Positions 1 through 15,600 of a DNA stretch of 55,216 bases are shown here, piece after piece. Where the stretch lies: NCBI GenBank assembly GCA_934149165.1, contig CAKPDY010000008.1:1-55216 (forward strand), written 5' to 3'. A model generated the notes under the pieces. The model had not been told where the DNA came from. It was given only the letters and a program-made list of their open reading frames with translations, and searched no databases. The translations under genes and the position numbers were made by a program. Numbering within the stretch: the first letter of the stretch is position 1; each line of letters opens with the position of its first letter. The stretch comes from an uncultured Clostridia bacterium. Its GTDB lineage: Bacteria > Bacillota > Clostridia > TANB77 > CAG-508.

Positions 1-3000
1 TGCCTTCTCCTGATGCTTTTCCATTTGCCAATAATTGTACTTTAATACTTGCTGGACGTTTTCCATCTTGGTTGTTGCTATCTTCCCATACTTTTTCTAC
101 TTTTCTTGTTGTTTTTTCAGTATTAGTAACCACAACCTTACCATCACTACCAACAACACCATCTGCACTACTATAAACTTTAACATATTTATCACTAGCT
201 AATTCATCCCAATCACTGCCTGAAGTATTTGATTTAATCCATGCTTTGTCTTCTTGTACAACATATTTAATAACATTTCCGTTACTGTCATATTTAGGCA
301 ATCTATCAAATGTTACACTTACACCACTACCTTCAATTGATTTTACGGCAACATCTGCACCATCAATATCTTTAGCACGAACTAAACCATTATCAGATTT
401 TGTCCATAAGCTTATTTGAACTTTGTATTGTGTACCATCTTTAACATTTTTCCAATCTTTTTGTGCAATTACTTTTGTTGCTAATGTGTTTGTAACAACA
501 TTTCCTTGTATGTCTGTTACAAAGTAATCTGTTTGGCTATTAAATTCTGCCCATGGTTGTTCTGCTGATGCTGTTGATTTGTAGATTTTGTTTTCTCTTG
601 CTGAATATGTTATTAATTTTCCATTTTCATATTTGTCTAATTTTTCAAATGTACAACTTCCATTTCCTTGTACTGTTAATGTATAAGGAACTTTTTCATT
701 TGTTTCTGGGTCTGTTACCATTACATCTTCTGGTGTACTTCCATTTACAGATTTTTGTAATACAAATTCTACCTTGTATGCTGAGCTTGCCTCAACTCCT
801 TGCCATTTTTTCTCTGGTGTATATGTTACTTTTTCTGTATTTTTAATATTGTTTCCATCATATTCTGTGTTGAATTCGTCTGTTACATCTACTTCATTTC
901 CTGTTTCATCTGTATATGTAACTTTTGTTTCTTTTACTTTGTATGTTAGTTCATTTCCATTTTCATCTTCTGTATCTAATCCTGAAAATTCATATTTCCA
1001 GTTTTGTGCTTTTGTTATTTGTTGTGTTATTCCTGTTGCTATTTCTGTTTCTTGGTCTGCATGTACTACTTTTATAAGTTCTATTGTTACTGTTAATTTT
1101 TCTTCTTCATATTTGCTGTTTTCCCAAGTTTTTGTTCCTTCAATAATTGTTTTTAATGTGTTTGTTACATTTCCTTCATTATCTGTTTCTATTTTGAAGT
1201 TTGCTACATTTATATCTGTATATTCTGTTGCTTCTGCATTTTCTTTTACTTTGATGTTTCCTTCAACTAGAACATATTTAATTAAATTTTCACCATTATA
1301 TTTTGGTAAATTATCAAATTCTGCTGTTTCATTTCCTGTAACTTCTTTTGTTGTAACTTCTGTTTTGTCTATATGTTTTGCATGTACAAGTTTTGTTCCT
1401 TCTGCCACATCTGTTGTTGTTTTCCAGTTGTTTCCGTTACTACTTACTGTATTTCCTTTACCAACTGTAACATATCCTTGTGTTGCTGTATTATCTACCA
1501 TATATACATCAAATGTTGATTTATATAATTCTGCACTTGTTACATTTTGCCATTTTTTATGTGCTGTTACTTTTGTTGTTTCTTGTGTGTTTTTAATTAT
1601 TTGTTTACCTTCATTTTCACTATATGAAACTTTTACTCCAACTGGAATATTTGTTTCAATTACTGAATATGTTGCTTTTTCACCATTTATATATGTTGGT
1701 AAATTATTCCATGTATATGTCCAATTTTCTTCTTCTGTTAATGTATGTTCTGTTGTTATGTTTGAAGGAATTGTTAATTCTCTTCCATTTTCATTTTTAG
1801 CAATTAATTTTACTGTTACACTTTGCTTATCCAAGTTTTCCCATACTTTTTCTACTGTTTTTGTTGTTAATTCTGTATTTATAATAGAAACATTTCCATT
1901 ATTATCTACAGTTTCTTCTGTATTGAAAATGCTCATATCTACTTGTGTTCCATCTGATTTTTTTACAGATTTTTCATGAACAAAGTATGTTATTTCTGTT
2001 CCTGCAATATCATATTTACTTAATTCAGAGAATTTGCATTTCCATTCATTATTTTTTGTTAATTCTTGTACTTTATGTTCACCATTTTCATCTAAAACTT
2101 CTTCATACACTTTTCCATTTACTTGAATTTGATTTTCTGCTAATTGTGAACCTTGTGTATAATCACCTACCAATTTATATAATCCAACAGTAACTATATA
2201 ATCATCTGAATTTTCATTTACTAAATTCCATGTTTTTACAGTTGATATTTCTTTAATATATCTTGAATTTACTACATTTCCAGATTCATCTACACTAATT
2301 TCAAATTCTTTTATATCTAAATCTACAAACTCTGCAGAAGTAGTACTTTCTTTTACTTTAATATTGCTTTCTGCTACAACATATTTAATTTCAGAATTAT
2401 TATTATATTTAGCAATATTTTCAAATTTTGCTGTTTTATTTCCTTGTATTTCAACACTTTGAACAACATTTCCATTAACATCTGTTGCATAAACTAATTT
2501 ATCACCCACATTTACATTTTGTGCTAAATTTCCAACTAATTTATATTTAGTTTCACCTATTGTTAACATTTTGTCTTCTTCAACAGTGTAAACATTTTCA
2601 CCTGTTTGGCTATTATCAACAACTTTAAATAATGTAAATGTTGATTTATATAATTCTGGATTTCCTACTCCAGACCAAATTTTACTTTGTTCTATAGTAG
2701 TTTTTAATCTATTTATTAAAACCCCATCTTCTTCAGTACTATAATATTCATTAAATTCAATCCAATTCTCATCATTTTCTGATTGTCTTATATATACTGA
2801 TTTTTCTTTTACTTTGTAAACAATTTCATCTCCATTTTCGTATTTTGGTAAATTTTCAAATGTTGCTGTTCCATTTCCTATAATTTCAGCTGTTATATGG
2901 TTTCCATTTTCATCTAAAACTTCAACATCAGCTCCATTTTCTTCTTTGTATAATCCAACTACAGCTTTATATAAATTTGCATCTCCATCTGGCAAATTAG

Positions 3001-3640
3001 ACCATTGTTTTGATTTTGAAATACTTATTGTTAATTTTGGTGTATTTACAAAGTTGTTATTTGTATTTTCTGTAGTAAATTTATCCAAACTTACATCTTT
3101 CCATTCTGTACCATTATAATGTTTTACCTTATATTCTTTTACTGTATACACAACTTGTTTACCATTACTATATTTTTCTAAATTACTGAATGTATAATTG
3201 CCATTTCCTATAATTTCTGTTGAATATATTTGTGTTTCTGCTCCATCTTTTAATAATTCAAATATAACACTATAATTATTTGGATCATCTACATTCCATG
3301 TTTTTGTTACTGGTATGTCAACTTTTTCAATGTTTTTAATAACATCTCCATTATATGTAGTAGTAAATTTACTTGTAATATCCTCGCCATTATATAAAAC
3401 TTGTAACTCTTTTATACTATATTGATTTTCTTCATGATTTTCATTGTATTTTGGTAAGTTTCCAAATGTATACGTCCAGTTATCTTCTTTAGTTAATGTG
3501 TATTGTTTATATAAGTCATCATTTTTATATAAACCTAGAATTACTTGTAATTTTTCTTCATCATAAATACTGTTTTCCCATTGTTTTGTTACTGTTTTTT
3601 CCACACATTCTTCCACATATACAGTTTCAAAGTCATCATC
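1..3640 (-). repeat. Array of about eleven CnaB-type stalk domains
   Basis: Translated on the minus strand, K-x-W strand motifs (for example EKVWEDSNNQDGKRPASIKV) recur about every 330 bases: near 85, 450, 805, 1130, 1545, 1850, 2230, 2680, 3010, 3300 and 3580. Each is followed by a YxVxxxL strand, an F-x-x-L-P-K-Y-E-N-G segment and a YTVxE strand. This is the pattern of collagen-adhesin B-type (CnaB) domains, which often carry Lys-Asn isopeptide bonds and form rigid stalks. The units are diverged rather than identical, so this is an old array. Confidence 0.75.
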
Positions 3641-6600
3641 ATCTTGTTCACCTGGGTAATAGTTTTCTATTTGTGGTTTATAATTTACTACATTATTTAC
3701 ATACCATGTTGATAAACGTAAATCATTTGTTTCTATTGTTTTTTCTACTGAATCTTTATCAACTTTATTATTTGTTTCTGCATTAAATTCTGAGCTTGCT
3801 TCAATCCATTCATTTGATTCATTATTATAACCATACCTAGTTATTTCTGCTCTGTTTGTTATATAATCTTTTGTTGTACTTGTTGTATTTCCTACCGCCG
3901 TAACTTTACAAGCTACTTCTACATATGGTGCTTCTGTTAATTCATTGTTTATAATTTTTGTTATTGTATTTGAATTTTCATCTGCTTGTATTGATGTATT
4001 TTGTAAATAATTTGTTTTTATAGATGTTGCTTTTCCTGTTGTTTCATCTACTGTTGCTACTTGCCATCCATATCTTTGGTTTAATTCATTATCTGCTATA
4101 TATTCTAGTCCTGCTGGTAAATAATCTGTAATTTCTTGTGCATATCCACTTATTTCACCTTCATTGTATATACTCATTCTATATATTACTATATTTCCTG
4201 TTTGTACTATTAAGGCTTCTTTTGTATGTTTGTAATATGCTGTTCCTGTTTCTTTTATACCTTGTAATGCATACTCGTCTATTACAGGGTTTCTTGATGT
4301 TGTTGGTTCTTTTCCATCTACAGATGTTATATATTTACGTAATGCTAAGTCAAAACCTTTTTCTCTGTTTTTTATATTTAATATTAATCTATTTGTATTT
4401 TCTATTGTTACTGTAACATCTTGGTTTGTCCATTCTGTTGGGTTTTGTGTTATTGATGGTACAGATATATAGTTTACTTCTTTTCCTGCTAACACTTGTG
4501 CTGGTGCTTTCATTATTTCTGCTTTTGCTAATTTATATAAATTTGCTTCTGCTGTTTGTGTTCCTGGTGTTATTTCTTCACCATTTAGGGTTCCATCATA
4601 TAAGTTTAATGTACCATTATTTGTTATTGCTGTTGGTGTTCCTGTTATTGCTGGGCTTAATTTGCTTACTGTTTCATTGTTCATACCTATTGTTAATGTT
4701 CCATTATTTGTTATTGCAACACCATTTAAGTTTTTAACTTCTGCTGGGATTGTAATATCTGCATCTTCTATTTCTTTTTGTTCTTCTTCATTATAGTTTA
4801 TAATAGTTAAATTTCCATTATTTACTATAGCAGAATTTTCGCCTGTATATGATATTGAATATGTTGCTAAATTTATTGTTACATTTGCAGATTGTTCAAT
4901 TGTTGCTTGTGAAGTTAATACTATATTTTTATGTAATATTATTTTCCCATTTGAACTTGCTGCATTAATTGCTGATTGCAAAGTATCATAATATATTCCA
5001 TTTACAGATGCTACTTGCTCAAATTGTGCATCTATGTCTAATGTTGCTACTGTGTCATTTTCTGAGTATACTACTTTGTATAATTGTGGTATGTTTGTTA
5101 CAGAACCTGATATTGCTTTAGTTTTACCTGTTATTATACCATCATAGTAATTAAATGTTCCACCACTGTTTTCAACACCATATGTTGCCCCTGTTATAAC
5201 TGGTGATTCTTTACTTACTGGGTATTGGTTATCACCTATTGTTAGAGTAGCAACACTATTGTTTGTTATTGCAGATTGTGATGTAGATTCTACAGTTCCT
5301 CCTGTTATGTTTACTGTTCCACTATTAAATATTGCTCTATAACTTGTAGAATCTGATTTTATTGTACCATCATATATATTTACTATACCATTTGAACTAT
5401 TATTGAATATTGCTATATCGCCAGATGATTCTATAATACCTCCATATATATTTATAGTTCCACTGTTAAAATCTATTGCTCGACTTCCACAACTTATTGT
5501 TGTTCCATTATTTATATTGATTGTTCCAGTATTAGCTCCTACACCTGTTATTGAACTGATTGAAACATTTTCCAATGTTGCAGTTCCTCTATTATATACA
5601 CCTGTACCACCTGAAATTGTTCCACCTGTTGCACTTAATGTTCCTTTTTCCATATATACACAATAGTTATCACTATTATTCTCACCACTATTACCATTAT
5701 ACATACTAATTTTTCCGCCTAATATGTTTACATTAGCATCATTTTTATTGCAAATTCCATATGTATATCCAAAACTAGATTTTTCATTTTGTATAGTTGC
5801 ATTATTAAATGTTACAGTATTAACTTGAGATGATACATTATAAATACCATACATATATATATTACCATCATATTTATTTAATCTTATAGTTCCACCTTGA
5901 ACATTAATATTTCCTGTACCATCTGAATAAATAACATATGAATAACACATGTTTCTATAATTTCCTGATGATTCATATATATAATAATCTCCACCATTTA
6001 TATTAACAGAACCATTTTCAGTATTATAAATCATTTTTTGAGAAAATCCTTGATGCATTTTGAAGTTTCCTTCTTGTATATTTAAAATTCCAGTATTTTT
6101 AATTATACATTTTGCACCTCTATCTATAATTGCACCAATTTTGTTTTCTGTATTATCCACTATATTTAAAGTTCCATTATTTAATATACTGTAATTTCGT
6201 GCATATGTTCTAATTGTATTTCCATTTAAATCTAATATTACTTTTTTATTACTTGGAATTTCTACACTTCTTGAAATAACAAAGTTTTTATTTACTATAA
6301 TAGTAGTTTCTGTATTTTCTTCACATTCATCTATTGCAGATTGTAATGTTTTATATGTTTTTTCACCTATTTTTACCACATCTTGTATATCACCAAGAAC
6401 TGCTGTTTCTGTATTTTCATTTTGAGTTAATATAACCTCTTTTTCACTAGGAATATTATCAAATGCCCCACATACTATAGTTCCACCTGTTATGGTTCCA
6501 TTATAAAAACTTATACTTCCACTTGGGTTCCATATTGCATATTTCTCTGAAGCACCTATAATATTTGGAGAATTTTCCAAATTTTCTTCACCTATAATTA

Positions 6601-9600
6601 AATTTACACCACTATAATATTCATTTAATGTAATTGCACTATTATTGCTGCTTGTAATAGTTCCAGATTTTACTATTACATTTGTACCAGATTTTTGGTC
6701 ACTTAAAATTCCATTACCATATGATTCAATTTTAGCATTTTCAAATGTGATATTTCCGTTTCTATATCCGTGTATTCCTGCTCCACCTTTAGCATATATT
6801 TCTCCTCCTGTTATATTTACAAAAGCATCATCCCAAGTTTCTATTCCTTCTCCACCTGTTAGTGTTCCTCCTGTTATATTTAAAGTTCCTCCATCTGTAC
6901 GTATTACAGAACCTGTATAACTTGTTCCCTGATTTGTATTTATTAATGTTCCTCCTGTTACTTCAACATTTCCTCCATTATTTTTAATAGCATCTGCATT
7001 CCAGCCTGTAGAAGTAATTGTACCATTTGAAACTTTTACAATTCCATTTGAACTATTTGTAATAGTATCTTCACCTTTTATTTCTCCACCAGATACATCA
7101 ATTGTTCCATTTATATTTTCAATTGCTTTAGTATAATCACCACTGTTGGTGCTTACATATATGTATCCACCTGTTACATTAACTTTTCCGCTACCATTAT
7201 TATACACAGCCCTTGTAACATTGTTGCTTCTTTTCAAAACAATATTTCCACTTTGAATATTTACATCACCTGTAGATTCGTTAAATATACCATATCCACT
7301 TTCAGTTGAACTTATATTTCCTCCATTTACTGTAACTGTTCCACTACCAGTATTATAAACAGCTTTTCCTGAAGATTTTATTTTCAATGTACCACTTTCT
7401 AAATTTAAATTACCATTTTCAGTATTTAAAATTATTCCATTTGCACCTGAACCATAAATATTTCCTGTTTTTTGTTCACTTGAATCTATTATTGTAAATT
7501 TTCCTTTATTTTCAAATGTTGTATTATTTATAGCTTCTATAGTAAACCCAGCTAAATCTAATGTAATTTCTTTTTCAGCAGGTATTTTTATTGATTCTAC
7601 TGTATTTCCTAATGATGTACTATTTATAATTGTAATTTTATCTGTATTTTGTGTATTATCTACAGCATCTTGTATGTTTTTATATGTTGTTCCTGTAGAT
7701 TCTACTTCAGCTATAAATTGCTCTTCTAATATTGCAGTTTCTCTTGAATTTTCAACTGTTTTCTTTACTTCATAACCTGTTTCCTTATCATTTACAGTTC
7801 CTGTAATAGAATTGCCTTCTTTACCTTCTATAATACCATCATAAAAGTTAAATGAAGCAGTTGAACTTGCTATGTTTACGCCTTTTTCTTTTCCATACAC
7901 GCTTGGTATTGTTGTATTTACAGTTCCATCTTTTTCACCTAATTGAACTATTGATGAATATCCAAGATATATACCTGTTCCATTTGTTCCAGATATATTA
8001 CCATTATATATAGTAACCTTTCCATAATTAGCATAAATTCCACAATTACTTCCAGTTACTGTTCCTTCATTTATAGTAACTTCACTATCATCTGAAGAAT
8101 TAACAAATATTCCATAATAACCATTTATGCTTCCAGATTTAATTTCTAGGTTTCCTTTACTTAAGTATATTGCTGTTCCAGCTGAGTTACCATATCTTGA
8201 AGTAATATTTGAATTTTCAACTATTATATTACTATCTCCATCTTCCTGTATAGAATAGAAAGATGTATCAATTGTTGCATTTTTTACATTTATATTTCCT
8301 GTACTTTTATTTTGTATACCATACCCATTAGCACTTACTATTTTTCCAGAATTAATTATAATATTTCCAGAATTATTATTATATATGCCAGTTCCATAAT
8401 TCAACGTAATCTCAGGATTATTTTGTTGATTAGTATCTCCTATTACAATATCATTTGTAGAGTCATTGTAAATATTGTAAATATAACTGCCAGTAGTTGA
8501 ATTATAATTACTTTTTAGCACACCATTTGCAATGTTTACACTTCCTTCATCATTATTTTGTATACATCTTGTATTACTATTGTTTCCATTATCTATTAAT
8601 CCACCATTAATATTCAATACTCCTGTATTATAAATTCCCCTAGTATACTTGCCATTTGTTACAATTTTTCCACTATTTATTACTAAATTTCCACTATTTA
8701 CAATATTATTTAACCACTTATAATATGAACCTGTAGCACTAAACTTCATGTTTATATCTGATATTGTTGCATTACTATTATTTGATAATATAGTAGCTCC
8801 TGTTGAGTTTATTACACCAGTTATACCACCATTTATATTTATACTATTTATTTTAAACACATCATTTCCAGTGTCTCTATTTCCATCTTTTCTATACCCT
8901 AAATATAAATAATACTTTTTACCACCTTGTAATACTGTAGTATAATCTTTTGCAACAATTTCTCCAGATATATATATAAATCTTCCTGTTGTATCACTAT
9001 AATTTGGTGTTTCTAATTTTTCTTTAACAGTAGCAAATCCAATATCACAATTAGTTTCACTTGAAATTTCTGCATTTACTGTTAATGTATATTCTGCCAC
9101 TGGTTTATTTGTTAAATCTATTTCTACATAACTACTTGCAGTACTATTTGCTATACCATTATTATTACTTGTAAAAATATTTTCTATATTTTCAAAATAA
9201 TATGTTCCATTATTTACTAAACTATTATATGTATTATTATATATATTTGGTGTGTCTGTTATTTCCAATTTTCCATTATTTAATATTGCAGAATTAGCAG
9301 AATATACATACATATTTTTATTATTTAAATCTATTTTAATATTTTGACCTTCACTTATAACTGCTTGATTTGCCATATTAAAATCTCTTAAAATTTCAAT
9401 TGTTGTTACATTATCACCTGCTTCAGTACTACAACTATTAATTGCTTGTTGTAATGTTGAATATGTATTTTCCCCTATTTTCGCAACTGGTTCTGGTTCA
9501 CCTAATGTAATTTTTTCTAGGTTATCTTCCATTATTTCTGAAACTAATTCAGTATTTTCTTCTATTTCATTTACTTGGCCACTAATTACTTGGTTTTGTG

Positions 9601-12600
9601 GTGCAATTAATTGCCCATCATAAAAGTTAACATTAGCTCTTGGACTATATATTGCATTTACTGCACCTTTTAATTTTGGTTCATCTTTGTTAATATTTCC
9701 ATCTTTTGTTCCTATAGTTATTAGTTCAATATTTTTGGCAGCAATACGTACTGCTGAACTATATACTGATTCAATATTTCCACCAGTTATTTCTAAAGTT
9801 CCCTTTGTAGAGTATGACTCACCATAATCAACCATATATACTGTTGAACCAAATGATTGTAAATTACCTCCTGTTATTTTTATATTATTTGGTTCTGCAT
9901 AACTCCAAATTACTGCATAATAATTTGAATTAGTACTTTCAGATATTAATGTTCCTCCTGTTATTTTTATTTGTGCTCCTTTAGTTTGAGTATTATTAGT
10001 ATAAAAATTATTCTCAATTACATTTCTATTAATTGACTTAATATTACCTCCATTTATTTCTACAATTCCATTACTTGAACCACCTAAATATATAGTAGAA
10101 GCTCCATTTGACTGAATAGTTCCATTATTTATTACAACCTTTCCTGCTACTCTATCATAATAAAAACAATATGATGTAGAATTAAATGTTCCTCCATTTA
10201 CTTCTACTACTGAATTACTACTGTTAATATATATCAATCTATTATTATTGCTATCGCTTCCAAATGTTCCTCCATTTATTACTACATTACTTCTATTTGT
10301 AGTATATACTTGACAGCTACTTGAATTAAAAATACCATCATTTATAATTACATTTCCTATAAATGCATTACTATCTATTCCATCATAATTAGTTGATATA
10401 GTACCTCCATTAACAACAACTTTTCCAATTTCCTTGCTATTATTAAATGAAACATTACCAATACCTTGTAAATTGCCTGTTATATTACCACTATTCATAA
10501 CAGTAATACCAGCTTTATCATTTAAAACACCATTTTTATAATATCCAGTTGATGTACTTGTTATTGTTGCACCATTTATATTTAATATACCAGTATTTAA
10601 TATTCCACAATTGTACCTAGAACTGTTACTTGCATTTTTTACTATATCTATAGTACCACTTGTTAAAGTTAATTCCCCTGCATTTTTTTCTTGAACCCAA
10701 ACATTTTTTACTGTAAATGTATCTGTACCTGTATTTCTATCACCATTTTTATAGTATCCTAATTGTAAGTAATAAACCTGTCCTCCTGCTAAACTTAAAC
10801 TATAATATCCATCTGTAACAGTGCTATTTATTTTTAATATTTGACCATCTTGTACACCATTATCATATGATACAGGGTCACTTGTATTTCTAACTATTGC
10901 ATATCCATAATTATAACTATTACTACTTATTTCTGCATTAACTATAACATTACAAATTCCTTGTTTATTTGTTAAGTCTAATTTTAATGTTCCATATGCA
11001 GTTGAATTTGGTACATTTTTGTTGTTAGATTTTAGAGATTGTGTTATTCCATCATAATCAAAGCCATATTCTCCGTGTGTTTTCAACTGTTGATAAATCT
11101 AGTTTATATCCATTTTCATCTGTATTTATCATATATATATTATTTATTGTAACTTTATCATCACCAGCATTTGCACTTCTATCTTTGTAATATCCTAAAT
11201 GTAAATAGTATTTACTTCCACCTTCTAAATATGTTATATAATCCCTTGCACTTACTGTTCCAGAAATATGCATAAATCTTCCTTCTGTTTGTGAATGTGG
11301 AACATCTGTTAAACTTTTTGTAATTGTTGCATATCCAAAATCACAATTTGATTGACTTGAAACTTGTGCATTTACTGCTAATAGGTATTTTCCTGTTTTT
11401 CCTATTAAGTTTATTTCTATAACTCCTTCTGCTTCTGAGTTACTAACTCCTATGTTTGTTGGTACTAGTTTTCCATCTTGTTCTACAAAACCTAGTTCTG
11501 CACTTCTATTTTTTATATTGTTCCATGATATTTTTTCTGTTCCTTTATATGTTGTTTCATTATTTCTTATTACATCATTTGTTGTGCTGTATATTTTGCC
11601 AGTTTTTTCTTCACTAGTATCTACAATTTCCAACTTACCATAATTATCAAATACATAACCACTACTTGTTGTAGTAACACTATGTCCGTCTAAATTTAAT
11701 TTAATATTCTTACTTTCATCAATAACAACAGTGTTTGATTTAGCTAAATCTGTAACAACTACAATTTCAACTTGACTTCCATCTGTTCCAATTGCTGTGT
11801 TTGCATCTTCAATTGCTGCTTCTAATGTTGTATATGTTTTTTTACCAATACGAGCTTCTACATTAGATATAATATTTAATGTTGCTACTTGTGTTGTTTC
11901 ACCTTGTGATACTGCTACCGAATATAATACTGGTGTTTCTGTTACATTTCCTTTAATTGCTGTTATTGCTTCTATTTGACCATCATAAAAATTAAATGTT
12001 CCATTATTATTTAAAACACCAATTTCTTTAGCATATATACGTGGTTGTGCAAGTATTACTGAATTATCATCTGTTCCTAATGTAAATATTCCTCCTTCAT
12101 TTACAATTACGCCATTGTTATTTACACTTCTTATTCCTCCAGAATTTGCACTTGGATTTACTATATTTAAGTTACTTCCACTTTCAACTGTTAACACTGC
12201 TTTACTACTACTTCTACTTTGCACTGTAAATCCTTTTAAATCTATTGTTATATTTTTATTTTCTGTTATACTATTAGCCTCATTATAAATATCATGAATT
12301 ATTTCTATTGTTGCTGTGCCATTTGCTTCAACTGCTTGTAAAGCTGCTGCTAATGTTCCATATTCTGTTCCAACTAAACTTGTATTTGATGCTGAAACAA
12401 TACGTGCAACCATTACGTCTGTAGCAACTCCTGTTATTTCTATTTCTTGTTTTGTTATATTTCCTGCAACATCTTTAACCCATATATAATATATTCCATT
12501 TTCTGAAATTTCGCTTATTTCTACATTTTCTATTACAGTTTCACCATTTCCACTTATTTTTTGTGTTGGTTCATCATTTTGTGTTTTGCTTAAACCATAC

Positions 12601-15600
12601 CATTGTATTCCAGAAGCCCCATATTCTTCTGTTTGTGTGTCTTTTATTGTTAGGGAAATTGCTGTTTCTATATCTCCACTTGATTTTTCTTCTGCTTTTT
12701 CTATGGTTGGTTTTATTTTATCTATGTTTGTTATTTCTTTTATTCCCATTTTACTGTAATTTCCGTTTTCATCTACGGAAATACCATATACAGTTGTATT
12801 TTTTTCTATTATTGCTTTTGTTTGTGCATTATATTCTTCCCATTCTCCATTTTCACCTTTTCTATATTGTATAGTATAGTCTTTTTGTTTAGCAGATAAT
12901 GTTACTTCACCTTGTTCATTTGCATTTACAAGTTCTACTATTTTATTTGAATTTTTTGTGTATTCTTCACCATTTACTGTTTTTATTTTTGCTGTTATTG
13001 TTCCTTCTTTACTTACACTTATTTGTAATACTATACTTTCAAATATTTTTTCATATCCTTCTGGAGCTTGTATTTCTTGGATTAGTATTTCATATGTTCC
13101 ACCATATTTTAGGTTTTGCATATCTAATATTGCCCCGTCTTTTGGTATTGTTACATATCCACTTTCATTTTTTTCTAATTCTTGCATTGTTGTTTTATTG
13201 CATGTTTTTAATACCATTTTTGTTTCTGTGTTATTTTGTATGTTGAATATTGCACCTTCTATATTACTTTCTGTGCTTGTTCCTATTTTGTTTAATTCTA
13301 GTTGTGTTCCTGTGTATAGGTTTGATACATATACAGTGTCAAAGTCATCATCATCTTGTACACCTGGATAAAATTTGTCTGAATTATCTGTTTGTTCATC
13401 TACATTTAAATAATACCAGTTTGTTAAATTTAGCCCAGTTTGTTCTATACTTGGTTCAGAGTCTATATCTCCTTTTACACTGCTTGAATATCCATTTGAT
13501 TCACACATGTATTTTGTAATTTCTGCTCTATTTGTTAATACTGTACTTTCTGATTCTTCTACTTTACATATTACTGCTACTTCTTGATATAATACTTTTT
13601 CTTTTCCTACAGTACCTTCATTTGCATAGTTTTCATTTAATGATTCATTTGTATAGTTCAAAATTATTCTACTTATTGAATTTGGTAATATTTCTTGTGT
13701 TCCATCATATGAAATTACTACTTTATTTTGTGTTTCATCATATTTTGTTAATTCATATTTTCCACCATTTGATTTATCATATTCATCTGCTATTTTTACA
13801 AATTTTAAACCATTTGGTAAATAATCTGTTATTTCACCTGCATAACCTGCATAATCTTTTTGACCTGTTTTATCATTTACTGTACCTTCATTATATACAC
13901 GAATTGTATATTCAACTTCATCTCCAACTTCAACTTCAACTTTTCCCTTTTTATGGTAATATGATGCATTTCCTTTTTGTATTAATAATGTTTTTGACCT
14001 TGTATCTATTCCTGGTTCTCTGCTTTCTTCTACATCTACTCCATTTACTTTTGTAATAAATTTTCTTAAACTTAAATCAAATTTTCTATTTCTAACATAA
14101 ACAGTTTCAAAATCATCATCATCTTGTACACCTGGGTAATATGATTTTGGTAAATCTTCACTTCCTATTTCATTCCAGTACCAATTATCCAAGTCTGGGT
14201 CTGTTTTTATTGTATTTGGTCTTGAATCTCTATCTATTGATTCTTCTGTTTCATTATTTACTATTACAAAATTATTTTCACTATTATATTCACCTGCAAC
14301 ATCTTTTGTAATTTCTGCTCTGTTTGTTAATAATTTTCCTTTTGTTCCTGTATTAACACTACATACTAAACCAACCTCTTGATATGCTCCTGTTTGTGAA
14401 CTTATAATTTTATTTATAGATTCTGGTTGTATAATTTCAGAACCATCATATGTAATTATTACTTTGTTTTCTTCTTCATTATACTGTGTAAGTGTGTATT
14501 TTCCGCCATTTTCTGTTTTATATTCATCTACTAAATCTACAAATGTTAATCCTGTTGGTAAATAATCTGTTATTTCTTTTGCATATCCTGCATAATCTAA
14601 TTTTCCACCTTCATTATATATTCTAATTTTATAAGTTACTAAATCCCCTTCATTTACTTGTACTTTTAGTTTATCATGATAATATTCTGCTGTTTCTTTT
14701 TGATTTAATTTTAATAAACTGTATGAATCAACATATGGGTATCTATTTGGAGTTTCAATTACAATTTCCTCTCCTTTTGAGTTTTTTGTTACTACTTTTG
14801 TTATAAATTTTCTTAATGATAAATCAAATATTGGGTTAATTGAATTTCTTACAATTAATCTTTCAAAATCATCATCATCTTCATAATGTAAATTTGTTTT
14901 ATCTACAATTCCATTTTCTTCATAATTGTTTATTTTATCTGTTATTTTTGTTTTATATGCATTAATTATTTCTTGTGATGTAGTTGAACTTGTATCTGTT
15001 AAAATTGTATCTTCCATTGAGTCTATATCTACATTTTGGGTTGATGTTTCTTTATAATTTCCATTATTATCTATATAGCCATAATTAGTTATTTCTGCAA
15101 CATTGAATAATTCGATATCATAATTTTCTTGATTTTCTACTTTACATTTTAATTCTACAGTAATACTTGTTTTAAGCATTTCAGTGCCATTTGTATATGC
15201 AGGAATTGTTTTTCCTTCTCCATTTGCACCTATTTTTATTACTACTTTATCTTGTGTAGTTTTTTCTGTATCTACAGAAAATGTTGTTTTATATTCATCT
15301 ACTAAATCTACAAATGTTAATCCTGTTGGTAGATAATCTGTTACTTCCTTTACTACACCATCTATTTTGCCTTCATTATATATTCTTAATTTATATGTTA
15401 CTATATCATTTGGCATTACTTCTACTGGTTGTTTGTTCATATAGTAATTTGCTGTATGATTAGTTCCGTTTTCTAAATATGTTGTATTTATACTTCTTAG
15501 TCTATTTAAATTTGAGTAAACATTTTGTTCTTCTCTTTCAACATTTTCAATTTCTTTTGTTAAACTTAAGTCAAATTTTTCTACAATAACTTTTTCAAAA

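Noticed and set aside
11070..11084. Phase variation by an ACACAC dinucleotide tract at the first break
   Set aside because: The tract has only three units, too short for efficient slippage, and the other six sites have no such repeat but do have CGG. A common cause is more economical.
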